From positions 1 to 64,000 of the forward strand of contig JAEMGR010000021.1 of the NCBI GenBank assembly GCA_016458225.1: a stretch of 64,000 bases of DNA, given 5' to 3'. This document shows, piece by piece, positions 32,930 through 46,337 of the stretch. The DNA is from Myxococcaceae bacterium JPH2. GTDB lineage: Bacteria; Myxococcota; Myxococcia; Myxococcales; Myxococcaceae. The notes below the pieces were generated by a model. That model did not search any database. It was not told where the DNA came from and was given only the letters and a program-made list of their open reading frames with translations. Position numbers and translations under genes: made by a program. The first letter of the stretch is position 1; each line of letters opens with the position of its first letter.

Positions 32930-33595
32930 ATGGACAAGCCCCGCGACGACGAGGACACGCAGCCGGCCGAACTCCTTCGCGAGTACGGCCCCTTCTCCGG
33001 GCCCCCCTTCGTTCATGGCGTCACCCACGATGGCGAGCATGTCTGGTTCGCCAACGGCGAGTCACTTCGCGCCATGGACCCCGTGACGGGCAACCTGGAG
33101 CGCTCCTTCACCGTTCCCTGCGACGCTGGCACCGCGTTCGATGGCGAGCACCTCTTCCAACTCGGCGAAGGGTGCATCCGGAAGCTCGACCCCAAGACGG
33201 GCCGGGTCCTCAAGACCTTGCCCGCTCCAGGCCAGGTCCAGGCCTCGGGCCTCGCCTGGGCCGAAGGCTCGCTCTGGATGGGGCAGTACCGGAGCCGCAC
33301 CATCCTTCAGGTGGATCCAGAGACCGGCGCGGTCCTGCGCACCCTCCAGTCGAATCGCTTCGTCACCGGCGTGACGTGGGTGGACGGCGAGCTGTGGCAC
33401 GGCACCTGGGAGGACGGCGCGAGCGAGATTCGCCGCATCGACCCCGATGACGGCCGCGTGCTCACCCGCTTGTCCATGCCCGAGGGCAAGAACGTCTCAG
33501 GGCTCGAATCCGACGGCCGAGACACGTTCTACGCAGGCGGCGGCGCGAGCGGAATGGTGCGCGCCGTGAAGCGCCCCTCGCGCCCTCGCCGCTGA
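32930..33595 (+). CDS. Beta-propeller protein (YncE/glutaminyl-cyclase-like)
   Basis: 221 residues from an ATG with GAGGAG upstream. Five blade-like repeats are visible, each of the form LDPxTGRVLxTL with a following Gly-Leu-Trp strand (IRKLDPKTGRVLKTL, ILQVDPETGAVLRTL, IRRIDPDDGRVLTRL). No signal peptide is present, so it is probably cytosolic. Propellers of this type bind ligands or act as lactonases; no catalytic residue can be singled out. Function unknown. Confidence 0.78.
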   Translation: MDKPRDDEDTQPAELLREYGPFSGPPFVHGVTHDGEHVWFANGESLRAMDPVTGNLERSFTVPCDAGTAFDGEHLFQLGEGCIRKLDPKTGRVLKTLPAPGQVQASGLAWAEGSLWMGQYRSRTILQVDPETGAVLRTLQSNRFVTGVTWVDGELWHGTWEDGASEIRRIDPDDGRVLTRLSMPEGKNVSGLESDGRDTFYAGGGASGMVRAVKRPSRPRR

Positions 33596-33828
33596 AGCCG
33601 GAGTGACGCCTGCGTCCTCGTGGGCGCGGCGCCTGCGCCAGGGGACGGAGCGAGCGCCTGACGAGCGGCCTGCCCGTCGTTGCGTGGGCGAGTGCCCGCT
33701 CCCAGCATCAGCTCCATCACACGTCTCGGCCCTGCGCGGGCGGCTGAGCGCTCGAATGTTCCCGCTGCTCGCTCCTTCCGGGGCCTCGTCATGGCGCGGC
33801 TTCGGAGGTCACGGAGGAACCGTCCAGG

Positions 33829-35220
33829 ATGGGCACCCAGGTGCTGCCTCGACACAGGGCTCGGTCCGGGCGTGTCTCCCGGGCTCGGGCCTCCGTCCTC
33901 TCTCCGTTCCGTGGGTGGGTGCGCCATCGGTTGGGGTTCCAGACCTTGCTCGGCGCGGGCGTGGGCGCCTTCCTGGGCGTCCTCCTCGTGAATCCTCCCG
34001 GCCCCGTGGCCCGCGTGCTGAGCGGAGTGGCGTGGCAGGCGACCGCTCCCGAGGCGCGGCAGATGCTCTCCACCGTGCTGGGCATCGCGCTGACCTCGCT
34101 GAGCATCGTCCTCTCGCTGTCGATGATTGTCGTGCAGAGCGCGGCGGGGCAGTACTCCCCGCGCTTGCTGCGCCACTTCGTGCACGGCGTGGGCTTTCGC
34201 TGGGTCATCCCCGTCTTTGTCGCCACCAGCGTCTTCTGTCTGGTGTCGGCCCACATGTTCGGGTTCATCGAGACCGATGCGCGTGCGCCTCGCCCAGCGC
34301 TCGCCGTGGCGCTCCTGCTGCTCGTCGTCTGCGAGGTCGCGCTCATCGCGCATGTGCTGCACATGCTCCAGCTCATGCGCGTGGAGAACCTGACCCGGCT
34401 CGTGCGCGAGGACACGTTGGAGGTGGCTCGGAAGCTCGAACTCTTGCGCGTGGATGACGTGGAGCCGCCACCTCCCGCCAGTCCGCGCCCGCGTGGAGCG
34501 TGGTCCCTGCGGAGCCCACGCGACGGCTTCATCGCCACCGTCGATGCACATGCGCTCCTGGCCGTGGCCGAGTCACACCGGCTGATGGTCCATCTGGAGC
34601 GCGCCGTAGGGGAGCCGGTGGTGCAAGGAGAGGCCCTCGGCTGGGTCGAAGAGGAAGGCCCGCCGGCGCGACGCGAGGAGCCCTCGTCCCGGCTGCTTCA
34701 CGCCATTCGGTTGGACCATTGGCGAGACGGCGACATGGACATCGCCTTGGGCGTGCGCCAGTTGGTGGACGTGGCGGTCAGGGCGCTGTCCCCTGGCGTC
34801 AACGACCCGTACACCGCGGTCGAAGCCGTGGATCAACTGACGTTCCTCCTGTGTTCGTTGAGTCAGCTGCGGCTGGGGCGCCGGGTGCTGGCGGATTCAG
34901 CGGGAGTCCCTCGGGTCTACCTGCAGGGACTCTCCTTGGGGGACTACCGGGAGTTGGTCACCGACCCGACCCTGCGCTACGGCGCCAGCGAGCCCGCCGT
35001 GGTGCTGCGGCTGCTGCGAATGGTGGCGGCCATGGGGCAGCGCTCGCGTGAGGCCTCGGAGCGCGAGGCGACTCCGGACGTGTTGCGGTCCATCCTCGCG
35101 GCCGCCGAGCAGGCAAGCCCCGGCGCGCCCTGGCTGCCGCTGTTGCACCGGCATGCGCAGGCATTGTTGAGCGCGCTCCAGGGCGCGCCCTGGCCGCCCA
35201 TCCCAGCCATCGGCTTCTGA
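33829..35220 (+). CDS. DUF2254 membrane protein
   Basis: 463 residues. Four hydrophobic segments occupy roughly residues 38-55, 82-105, 125-150 and 160-182, followed by a large soluble C-terminal domain. DUF2254 hallmarks include SIVLSLSMIVVQSAAGQYSPRLL and, later, ALGVRQLVDVAVRALSPGVNDPYTA. The function of the family is not established. The 233 bases before it hold no convincing gene. A GGAGGA lies ten bases before the ATG. Confidence 0.88.
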   Translation: MGTQVLPRHRARSGRVSRARASVLSPFRGWVRHRLGFQTLLGAGVGAFLGVLLVNPPGPVARVLSGVAWQATAPEARQMLSTVLGIALTSLSIVLSLSMIVVQSAAGQYSPRLLRHFVHGVGFRWVIPVFVATSVFCLVSAHMFGFIETDARAPRPALAVALLLLVVCEVALIAHVLHMLQLMRVENLTRLVREDTLEVARKLELLRVDDVEPPPPASPRPRGAWSLRSPRDGFIATVDAHALLAVAESHRLMVHLERAVGEPVVQGEALGWVEEEGPPARREEPSSRLLHAIRLDHWRDGDMDIALGVRQLVDVAVRALSPGVNDPYTAVEAVDQLTFLLCSLSQLRLGRRVLADSAGVPRVYLQGLSLGDYRELVTDPTLRYGASEPAVVLRLLRMVAAMGQRSREASEREATPDVLRSILAAAEQASPGAPWLPLLHRHAQALLSALQGAPWPPIPAIGF

Positions 35221-35351
35221 GCACTTCTCCCAAACCTTCGAGCCATCCGCTGGCGCAGGGCCTTCCCGCATCCCGTGATGCGCTGCACGTTGCCCGTCTT
35301 TCCCTGTGCCAGGGACTGGAGGTCCGCTGCGGCGGAGGGGGAGGGTCTGGC

Positions 35352-36510
35352 ATGCCGGCCTACCAACGACTGGACTCGGTCACGCTCGGCCCACGGTTGG
35401 GGCTGACGGAGTTCATGGCCGTTGGGCGGGCTGGTGCGCGGGTCGTCTTCTCCGAGGACTACCGACGGCGCGTGGAGCGCTCCCGCTCCCTCATCGACAA
35501 GGCCATCCACGAGGACCGGGTCATGTACGGGGCGACCACGGGGTTGGCTCGCTGAGCACCCAGGCCATTGGGGCGACGGAGGCGGAGCAGCTCCAGCGCA
35601 ACATCGTGGTGTCTCACGCGACGTCCGTGGGGAGCCCCTTCAGTCAGGAGGAGGCGCGCGGCACCATGCTGATGGTGTTGCAGAACCTGGGGCAGGGCCA
35701 CAGCGGGGTGCGCCTGGAGCTGCTGGAGACGCTGCGAGGAATGCTCGACCGCGACCTGACTCCCTGGATGCCTCGCGAGGGCTCCGTGGGCTATCTGACG
35801 CCCGAGGCCCATCTGGCCCGGGTGGTGATGGGCGACGGTCGCGCGTACTGGGAGGGCGCGTTGCTATCAGGCCGAGAGGCCATGGCTCGGGCAGGACTCT
35901 CTCCGCTGGCCCTTCGCGCCAAGGAGGGCCTGGCGTTGATCCGCGGCACCACCGCGGTGACCGCGCTGGGGGCGGTGGCGCTGCATGACATGCTTCAGGC
36001 GGCCAAGAGCGCGGACATCATCGGCAGCGTCTCCCTGGAGGCACAGCGGGGCGTGATTCAGGCCATGGACACAAGGGCCATGGGGGTGCGCCCTCATCCC
36101 GAGCAGGCCGCCACCGCCGCCAACATTCGCGCGATGCTGAAGGACTCCGCCGTCCTGGCCACTTCGCGGGGAGCCGCTTGCAGGATGCCCTGTCCCTGCG
36201 CTGCATCCCCCAGCTCCACGGCGCCGCGAAGAAGATGTTGCGCGACGCCAAGGCCCCCCTCGAAGTCGAGCTGAACTCCTGCTGCGACAACCCCGTCGTC
36301 TGGGACGAGGACGGAGACGCGGGGGTCCTTTCCACCGGCAACTGCGACTTCTCCTACGTGGGCCTCGCCATGGACGGCGGGGCCATCGCCGCGACCATGT
36401 TGGCGAAGATGTCCGAGCGCCGGAACAGCCGCTTCCTCGACGAGAACCTGTCTGGCTATCCGGCCTATCTGGTGAAGACACCCGGACTCCACTCCGGCCA
36501 GCTCGTGGAC
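35352..36510 (+). pseudogene. Decayed HAL-like aromatic amino-acid lyase gene lacking the MIO triad
   Basis: Three successive reading frames together give a histidine-ammonia-lyase-like protein. Frame one ends in VMYGATTGLAR then stop. A single missing base near 35549 shifts to SLSTQAIGATEAEQLQRN. A second missing base near 36175 shifts to LQDALSLRCIPQLHGAAKK. Homology ends near 36510 after LVKTPGLHSG, so about 130 C-terminal residues are absent and an MgtC gene follows. The family motif GSVGASGDLAPLAHL appears as GSVGYLTPEAHL: the Ala-Ser-Gly that forms the MIO cofactor is deleted. The frameshifts could be sequencing errors, but the missing end and motif could not. Confidence 0.8.
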
Positions 36511-36625
36511 CTGGTCGAGGAGACTGTTGGCGCGTTGCAATCGCTTCGATTGGCTCTCGCTTGCGAGCGTGCCGGGCGAGCCCCAGCTTTGGCGCCGGAG
36601 TCCGGGCTGGAGGCGGGAGGGGAAA

Positions 36626-37096
36626 GTGGAGCGCGTGGACCTGCTCGTGCGACTGCTCGTGGCGGGAGGCGCGGGCATCGTCCTGGGCCTGCCGTATCGC
36701 AAGCGACCGGGCGGTGTGCGGACCCATTACCTCGTCACGCTGGGCGCCGCGCTGTTCTGTTCCGCGGGCGCCAATGTGGTGGGACCGAAGGCCCAGGAGA
36801 CGCTGCGCATCATCCAGGGCGTCGCGTCTGGCATTGGCTTCGTGGGCGCCGCCAGCGTGCTCAAGCGAGGGAGCGCCATCTTCGGCATCACCACGGCCGC
36901 CTCCATCTGGATCGCCGCGGCGGTGGGCTGCGAGGCCGTGCTGGGCAGCCCCGTGCTCGCGGGCCTCGTGGCCGTGGTCATCGCGCTGTCGAACCTGCTG
37001 TTGAGTTTGCTGGAGCGCCGCGTGTTCCATCGGCGGAGGGTGATGAGCGAATTCCAGGACGAGGTCCCCACCCCGAAGCCACCCTGTCAGGACTGA
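36626..37096 (+). CDS. MgtC/SapB-family membrane protein
   Basis: 156 residues from a GTG with GGGAGGGG five bases upstream; an earlier ATG-like start at 36527 runs through the tail of the decayed lyase. The N-terminal MgtC domain is clear: LLVAGGAGIVLGLPYRKRPGGVRTHYLVTLGAAL, then GVASGIGFVGAASVLKRG and a final hydrophobic helix. The family has four to five membrane helices. MgtC proteins inhibit the F-type ATP synthase or aid survival at low magnesium in pathogens; in free-living bacteria the role is open. The end is followed three bases later by a strong hairpin. Confidence 0.9.
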   Translation: MERVDLLVRLLVAGGAGIVLGLPYRKRPGGVRTHYLVTLGAALFCSAGANVVGPKAQETLRIIQGVASGIGFVGAASVLKRGSAIFGITTAASIWIAAAVGCEAVLGSPVLAGLVAVVIALSNLLLSLLERRVFHRRRVMSEFQDEVPTPKPPCQD

Positions 37097-37098
37097 CA

Positions 37099-37125
37099 GG
37101 AGGCACCGCGAGACGCGGTGCCTCC
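37099..37125. terminator. Bidirectional hairpin terminator between MgtC and sulfatase genes
   Basis: A perfect twelve-pair stem, GGAGGCACCGCG (37099-37110) and CGCGGTGCCTCC (37114-37125), with loop AGA. It starts two bases after the MgtC stop and lies 23 bases from the convergent sulfatase stop, so it can serve both. No T-run follows. Confidence 0.75.
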
Positions 37126-37148
37126 CGAGAGGCCGCTCGCCTCGGACC

Positions 37149-38813
37149 TCAGGCGTGGCTCTGCTGGAGTCGGTGCAGTGCCTTCTCGATTTCCTGCGCG
37201 AGGTTCATCACCTGGTCGCTGACCTCGGCCTTCCCCGCCGTCCGCGTCTCCTTCATCTTCTCCTTCACCTGTTCCTTGAGGGGCCCGATGCTCAAGCTGC
37301 CCGGGGCCTGGCTGGGGACGTAGTCGAGGAGGCTCTGGGCGAAGCGCTTCACGAGCGCCTGGGCGGGCACGAAGAGGAACATCCGCTCGCCGTACCATTG
37401 CGTATAGAGCCCGGAGTAGAGCCCCTCCTCGAACGGGTCCGAGCGCAGGTTGATGAGGTAGGGCCAGGCGGGGTTGAAGCGCTTGCCGCTGAACCACATG
37501 TCCGGACCATGGCCATCCTGGTAGCTGAAGATGACCTTCCAGTCGTCGTAGCGCACGGCGGCGATGTTGCCGCTGTCGAGCACGTAGATGAACTCGTGCC
37601 GCTTCCCAGGGCCTTGGCCTGACAGCAGCTCGCGTTGGTCGTACCCGTCCAGATGGACGCGGAAGGTCTTGTTGCCCACCTTGAAGCCCTGCTTGCACTT
37701 CTCCGCGAGGTCCGTGGGCCCGCCCGCCGCGGCGACGAGCGTGGGCATCCAGTCCTCATGCGCGAAGATGTCGTTGACGACGGTGCCCGGAGGGATGACG
37801 CCCGGCCAGCGTGCGACGCACGGCACGCGGACCCCGCCCTCCCAGGTGGAGCCCTTCTCGCCTCGGAACGGCGCGTTGCCGCCATCGGGCCAGCCCATCT
37901 TCTCCACGCCGTTGTCGGTGGAGAACACGACGAGGGTGTTGTCCGCGATGCCCAGTTCATCCAGCTTCTTCAGCAACAGGCCGACCTGATCATCCAGCTC
38001 GGTCATCGCGTCCGCGTAGAGCCCCTTGCCCGTCTTGTTCCGATACTTCTCCTGCAAGAACGTCCACACGTGGGTGCGCGTGGAGTTGTGCCAGAGGAAG
38101 AAGGGCTTGCCCTCCTGGACGGCTCGCTCCATGAAGGACAGCGACGAGGCGACGAACTCCTCGTCCACCGTCTCCATGCGCTTCTTGGTGAGCGGTCCGG
38201 TGTCGACGACCTTCTGCCGGCCCACGCGTCCCCAGCGCTCCTCCTCGGTCGGGTCATCCCGGTCGGTCGCCCAGCTGTGCAGCACGCCGCGCGGGCCGAA
38301 GCGCGCCTTGAACGCCGGGTCCTTGGGGTAGTCAGGGCACTCGGGCTCGTTCTCGGCGTTGAGGTGGTAGAGGTTCCCGTGGAACTCGTCGAAGCCGTGC
38401 ACGGTGGGCAGGTAGCGATTCGAGTCGCCCAGGTGGTTCTTGCCGAACTGCCCGCAGACGTAGCCCAGTGGCTTGAGCATCTCCGCGATGGTGGGGTCCG
38501 AGTCCTGGAGCCCGTAGTCCGCGCCCGGCATGCCGATGGTGGTCAGCCCCGTGCGCAGCGGATTCATCCCGGTGATGAACGCGGCGCGGCCCGCCGTGCA
38601 GCTCTGCTGGCCGTAGCAGTCCGTCATCAGCGCGCCCTCTCGGGCGATGCGATCGATGTGGGGCGTCCGGTAGCCCATCATCCCCTGGTTGTAGGCGCTG
38701 ATGTTCCACAGCCCGATGTCGTCGCCCCAGATGACGAGGATGTTCGGCTTGCGTCCCGCCTGCTTGGCGGCGTGACCGTTGCCATTCGTCTTGGGTTTGC
38801 CGTTGCCTGACAT
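37149..38813 (-). CDS. Arylsulfatase-type sulfatase
   Basis: 554 residues. The formylglycine motif CxAxR is CTAGR with Cys72, followed by AAFITGMNPLRTG, the family position. Metal-site sequences WGDDIG at the start and STDNGVEKMGWPDGG in the middle complete the active site. Cys72 needs conversion by a formylglycine-generating enzyme, not present here. No signal peptide is seen; the N-terminus is Lys/Asn/Gly-rich (NGKPKTNGNGHAAKQAGRKP), so a cytosolic or non-classically exported form is suggested. A coiled, Glu/Lys-rich tail ends the protein. An AraC-type regulator lies 139 bases upstream on the same strand. Confidence 0.92.
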   Translation of the reverse strand: MSGNGKPKTNGNGHAAKQAGRKPNILVIWGDDIGLWNISAYNQGMMGYRTPHIDRIAREGALMTDCYGQQSCTAGRAAFITGMNPLRTGLTTIGMPGADYGLQDSDPTIAEMLKPLGYVCGQFGKNHLGDSNRYLPTVHGFDEFHGNLYHLNAENEPECPDYPKDPAFKARFGPRGVLHSWATDRDDPTEEERWGRVGRQKVVDTGPLTKKRMETVDEEFVASSLSFMERAVQEGKPFFLWHNSTRTHVWTFLQEKYRNKTGKGLYADAMTELDDQVGLLLKKLDELGIADNTLVVFSTDNGVEKMGWPDGGNAPFRGEKGSTWEGGVRVPCVARWPGVIPPGTVVNDIFAHEDWMPTLVAAAGGPTDLAEKCKQGFKVGNKTFRVHLDGYDQRELLSGQGPGKRHEFIYVLDSGNIAAVRYDDWKVIFSYQDGHGPDMWFSGKRFNPAWPYLINLRSDPFEEGLYSGLYTQWYGERMFLFVPAQALVKRFAQSLLDYVPSQAPGSLSIGPLKEQVKEKMKETRTAGKAEVSDQVMNLAQEIEKALHRLQQSHA

Positions 38814-38952
38814 TGCGCGCGCTCCAGTGGCTCGAGAGAGGATTCCCGTCCACGGAAGGGTGGGCGGGGGTGGGGCCTCTGACGAGCCGTCCTCCAGGGT
38901 GAAGGGGCGCGTTCGCGGCTGACTGCCCTCTGTACCGCCGCGGCGCCTGGCT

Positions 38953-39675
38953 TCAGCGAGCGAGCATGTTGGCCAGACTCCGGGGGGAGTACCCGGCGAG
39001 GCGGACACACGTTCGCGTCAGGTGGGCCTGGTCCGCGAAGCCCGCGCTCGCGGCGGTGTCCGCCAGATGACCTGCGCGGAACAGGGGCAGGGAGCGCAGC
39101 AACCGACGCCACAGCAGCCAACGTCGCAATGAGATGCCCACCCGGGCATGGAACAGCTCGGACACGTGGCCCGGTGAGAGGCGCAGGCCGCGCGCGAGTT
39201 CAACCAGCGACCGGGGCTCGCTGTCCTCCAGGGTGTCCAGGAGTCGTGCAATGCGCCCGTCACCCACCGGTGCGGGTCCCGTGGGAAAGAGGCGGGCCGC
39301 GAGCGCCTCGGCCCTTCGCGGTGTGTCATGCGAGGGGTGGGCCGCGAGGCTCACTGCCTCCGCCAGGACCGCGGGGTCGGTGATGGCGAAGGGTTGGGAT
39401 GGCAGCGAGGCCTGGACCGTGGCGCGGTGGCGATCCGCGTCCAGTACCACGCTGAGCAGGGGCCCCTCGCAGCGTGTGACATGCGGCACGTCTCGCGGCA
39501 CGACGACGATGCGCCCGCGCGTGGTTCCTTCGGCATGCCGCACCGTCACGACATCGTCCAGGCCCACGAGCAGGGCGGTGCCCCACTGCCGGTGGGGCGC
39601 GGTCTGCGTTCGCGGTGAGCCGAGCACGAAGACACCAGCGTGAGGTTCGAGGAAAAGGAACGGTGCGAGGTGCAT
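38953..39675 (-). CDS. AraC-family transcriptional regulator
   Basis: 240 residues. An N-terminal cupin-like sensor (GTALLVGLDDVVTVRHAEG and GRIVVVPRDVPHVTRCEG) is followed by two helix-turn-helix units. The second is recognisable in LADTAASAGFADQAHLTRTCVRLAGYSPRSL, the AraC signature. It stands upstream of the sulfatase on the same strand and 73 bases from a divergent serine-hydrolase gene, so either could be its target. The effector is unknown. Confidence 0.9.
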   Translation of the reverse strand: MHLAPFLFLEPHAGVFVLGSPRTQTAPHRQWGTALLVGLDDVVTVRHAEGTTRGRIVVVPRDVPHVTRCEGPLLSVVLDADRHRATVQASLPSQPFAITDPAVLAEAVSLAAHPSHDTPRRAEALAARLFPTGPAPVGDGRIARLLDTLEDSEPRSLVELARGLRLSPGHVSELFHARVGISLRRWLLWRRLLRSLPLFRAGHLADTAASAGFADQAHLTRTCVRLAGYSPRSLANMLAR

Positions 39676-39748
39676 GCATCCGAAGAGCGTTCAAGCCCAG
39701 ACGAGCCTGAAAACGTCACCCTGCAGGCTCTTTTCTTCGGGAGTCTTC

Positions 39749-40912
39749 ATGGCGACACGTCGTGCCTCCTTCTCCGCAACCGTCCTGGCTTTCACTGTCT
39801 CGTTGCTCGCCTGCCACGACGCGAGTCCAGGCCCCGAGGCGCCTCGTTGTGACCCCTCGCCCCTGAGCGCCTCCCTCCAGAGCGCGCTGCGCGATGCCCA
39901 GGCCGCGAATCCGGGCAACCCGGGCTGGTTGCTCGCGGCCCGAATCCCAGCGGCGGGACTGGAGCTGGAAGAGGCCGTGCAGGCTCCGGGGCTGGAGGCG
40001 CTGAGCCCTCGCGCGCCGTTTCGCATCGCCAGCGTGACCAAGACGTTCATGGCCGCCGCCATCCTGCGGCTCGTGGAGCGGGGCCAGGTGTCGCTGGACG
40101 ACACCGTGGCGGCGGTGTGCCCCGCGCCCTACCCCGAGCTGCTGCGCGCCGGGGGCTACGCGCCCGAGCGCATGACGGTGGCGCAGCTGCTCACGCACAC
40201 GAGCGGGCTGTTCGACTATGCGCAGAGCGACGACTACCTCGCGACGGTGTTCGAGTCCCCCGAGCATGTCTGGACCCGAGAGGAGCAGGTGCGGTTCGCC
40301 ATGGAGCACGGCGCTCCCGTGGGCGAGCCCGGCGCGGCGTATGTCTATTCGGACACGGGCTATCTGCTGCTCGGCGCGCTGCTGGAGGCGAAGACGGGAC
40401 TGGGACTCGCCCAGGCGTATCGCAGTCTGCTCGGGTTCGAGCGACTGGGGCTCCAGTCCACCTGGCTCGAAACGCAGGAGGCCGTGCCTTCCGCTGTGAT
40501 GGGTGCCGCGCCGCAGGCCTATGACGGAGTGCCGCTCGCGAGCATCCACGCGTCAGCGGACCTCTTCGGAGGCGGAGGGCTGGTGTCCACCGCGCCAGAC
40601 CTCGCGCGCTGGTTCCAGGCGCTGTTCGCGGGACAGGTGTTCGAGCGAGCATCGACGCTCGACACCATGTTGCGTGTGCCCGCGACGAACGAGTCCGAGG
40701 GGGGAGCCATGGGCATCTTCCGCGTGCCGCGCGCCAGCGGTGGGCCTTGCTGGCTGCATGAGGGCTTCTGGGGCGCGGCGGTGATGACGTGCCCCGAGCT
40801 GAACCTCACCGTGGCGGTGACGTCCCTGGATGCCTCGCACCAAGGTGACGGCGGCACGGCGCTGCTCCGCGCCGCCGTCCAGGCCGCGGCTTCCTGTCAG
40901 ACGGCGCACTGA
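39749..40912 (+). CDS. Serine beta-lactamase-family hydrolase, lipoprotein
   Basis: 387 residues from an ATG with GGAG upstream that begins a lipoprotein signal (FTVSLLAC). The penicillin-binding/beta-lactamase class C fold is shown by Ser95-x-x-Lys98 in IASVTKTFMAA, YSD (in YVYSDTGYLLLGALLE) in place of YxN, and LLTHTSGLFDY. These proteins include esterases, D-aminopeptidases and peptidases besides lactamases, and the substrate is not evident. The longer in-frame start at 39674 lies within the neighbouring regulator's promoter. Confidence 0.9.
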   Translation: MATRRASFSATVLAFTVSLLACHDASPGPEAPRCDPSPLSASLQSALRDAQAANPGNPGWLLAARIPAAGLELEEAVQAPGLEALSPRAPFRIASVTKTFMAAAILRLVERGQVSLDDTVAAVCPAPYPELLRAGGYAPERMTVAQLLTHTSGLFDYAQSDDYLATVFESPEHVWTREEQVRFAMEHGAPVGEPGAAYVYSDTGYLLLGALLEAKTGLGLAQAYRSLLGFERLGLQSTWLETQEAVPSAVMGAAPQAYDGVPLASIHASADLFGGGGLVSTAPDLARWFQALFAGQVFERASTLDTMLRVPATNESEGGAMGIFRVPRASGGPCWLHEGFWGAAVMTCPELNLTVAVTSLDASHQGDGGTALLRAAVQAAASCQTAH

Positions 40913-40921
40913 GCGCCGCCG

Positions 40922-45433
<4,512 letters not shown>

Positions 45434-45493
45434 CGTCGGACCTGCCTCTCGTCCTGGAGTGATGGACGAGCATAGACGCGCCAAGTTGGAATT

Positions 45494-45509
45494 GCCTGTA
45501 ACTACAGGC
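45494..45509. promoter_or_regulatory. Palindrome upstream of the NRPS gene
   Basis: GCCTGTA (45494-45500) and TACAGGC (45503-45509), a perfect seven-base inverted repeat with a two-base centre, lie 61 bases before the NRPS ATG in an AT-richer gap of 127 bases. Its position suits an operator for the NRPS promoter. It is not a LexA box, since the CTGT/ACAG spacing is four, not eight. Confidence 0.35.
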
Positions 45510-45560
45510 TATTGCATGGCGTCAGAATCCAATGACAGCCAAAGCTTTCGACGGTACGGC

Positions 45561-46205
45561 TCAGGGCGTCTCGGTGCGCAGCACTTCGGCCTCGACGATG
45601 CGGTCGAGGCGGAAGGGCCGTTGCTCCTGGGTCTCCAGGTCCACAGCGTTCACGCGCGTCTCGTGACGGTCCATGATGAAGGACTTGATGCGAATCCTTC
45701 GCGTGGTCTGGAGGAAGTTGCCATCCACATACGTGATGCGCAGGGGTTGCTGCTCGAACCAGGCGCGCTCGATGGCCTCGCGGACGGACTTCTTGCTGGG
45801 CAGAGAGGGGACGCCCAGGAAGGACAAGTCCTTGAGCCGCTCGAGCAGCTCGCGCTGGGCGGAGGTGGACAGCGCGGAGCGGACCTTGTCGAGCGCGGAC
45901 TCGACGGTCTCCTCGAACGGGAGCAGCCGCATGTCCACCGCGAACCGGCCCAGCGCGACGAGGAGCGCCGCCTCGCGCGCGGTGAAGTTCACGGGGGGCA
46001 GGCTGTAGCTTCGGTCCAGCGCGTAGCCACCGCCGCGGCCTCGCTCGGCGGACAGCGGCATGGCCGCGGCGCGCAGCGCATCCAGGTCCCGGTAGATGGT
46101 ACGCAGGGTGACGCCGAACCGCTCCGCCAGCGCCTCCGCGGTGACCCCGGTGCGACGGCCTCTGAGGTACTCGGCGATGGCGAAGAGCCGCTCGGTGCGC
46201 TGCAT
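45561..46205 (-). CDS. HTH/WYL-type (YafY family) transcriptional regulator
   Basis: 214 residues. An N-terminal HTH_11 domain (RTERLFAIAEYLRGRRTGVTAEALAERFGVTLRTIYRDLDAL) is followed by a WYL domain near the end (IERAWFEQQPLRITYVDGN...RRIRIKSFIMDRHETRVNAVDLETQEQRPFRLDRI). WYL domains often bind nucleic acid or nucleotide ligands. It starts at the ATG at 46205; an ATG at 46223 adds MSTFHV and overlaps an inverted repeat. It is divergent from the DNA polymerase gene and immediately upstream of the NRPS gene, so either could be controlled. Confidence 0.9.
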   Translation of the reverse strand: MQRTERLFAIAEYLRGRRTGVTAEALAERFGVTLRTIYRDLDALRAAAMPLSAERGRGGGYALDRSYSLPPVNFTAREAALLVALGRFAVDMRLLPFEETVESALDKVRSALSTSAQRELLERLKDLSFLGVPSLPSKKSVREAIERAWFEQQPLRITYVDGNFLQTTRRIRIKSFIMDRHETRVNAVDLETQEQRPFRLDRIVEAEVLRTETP

Positions 46206-46217
46206 GACGTGGAAAGT

Positions 46218-46233
46218 TGACATACTCCTGTCA
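46218..46233. promoter_or_regulatory. Inverted repeat TGACA-N6-TGTCA between WYL regulator and polymerase genes
   Basis: Arms TGACA (46218-46222) and TGTCA (46229-46233) flank a six-base centre. It covers the upstream region of the WYL gene and lies about 105 bases before the polymerase start, a fitting autoregulatory operator. Confidence 0.45.
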
Positions 46234-46337
46234 CGCACCGGGCTCAAGGTGCGAGGCATGGGGCTTCCTTTCACTTCCTTCGACGAGTCACGGGCGTTCG
46301 CGTGCGCGTTCCGGTAGTCAATGGCGCAGCGACCGGC

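Noticed and set aside
45494..45509. LexA-type SOS box before the NRPS
   Set aside because: CTGT and ACAG are spaced by four bases, not the eight of a LexA site.
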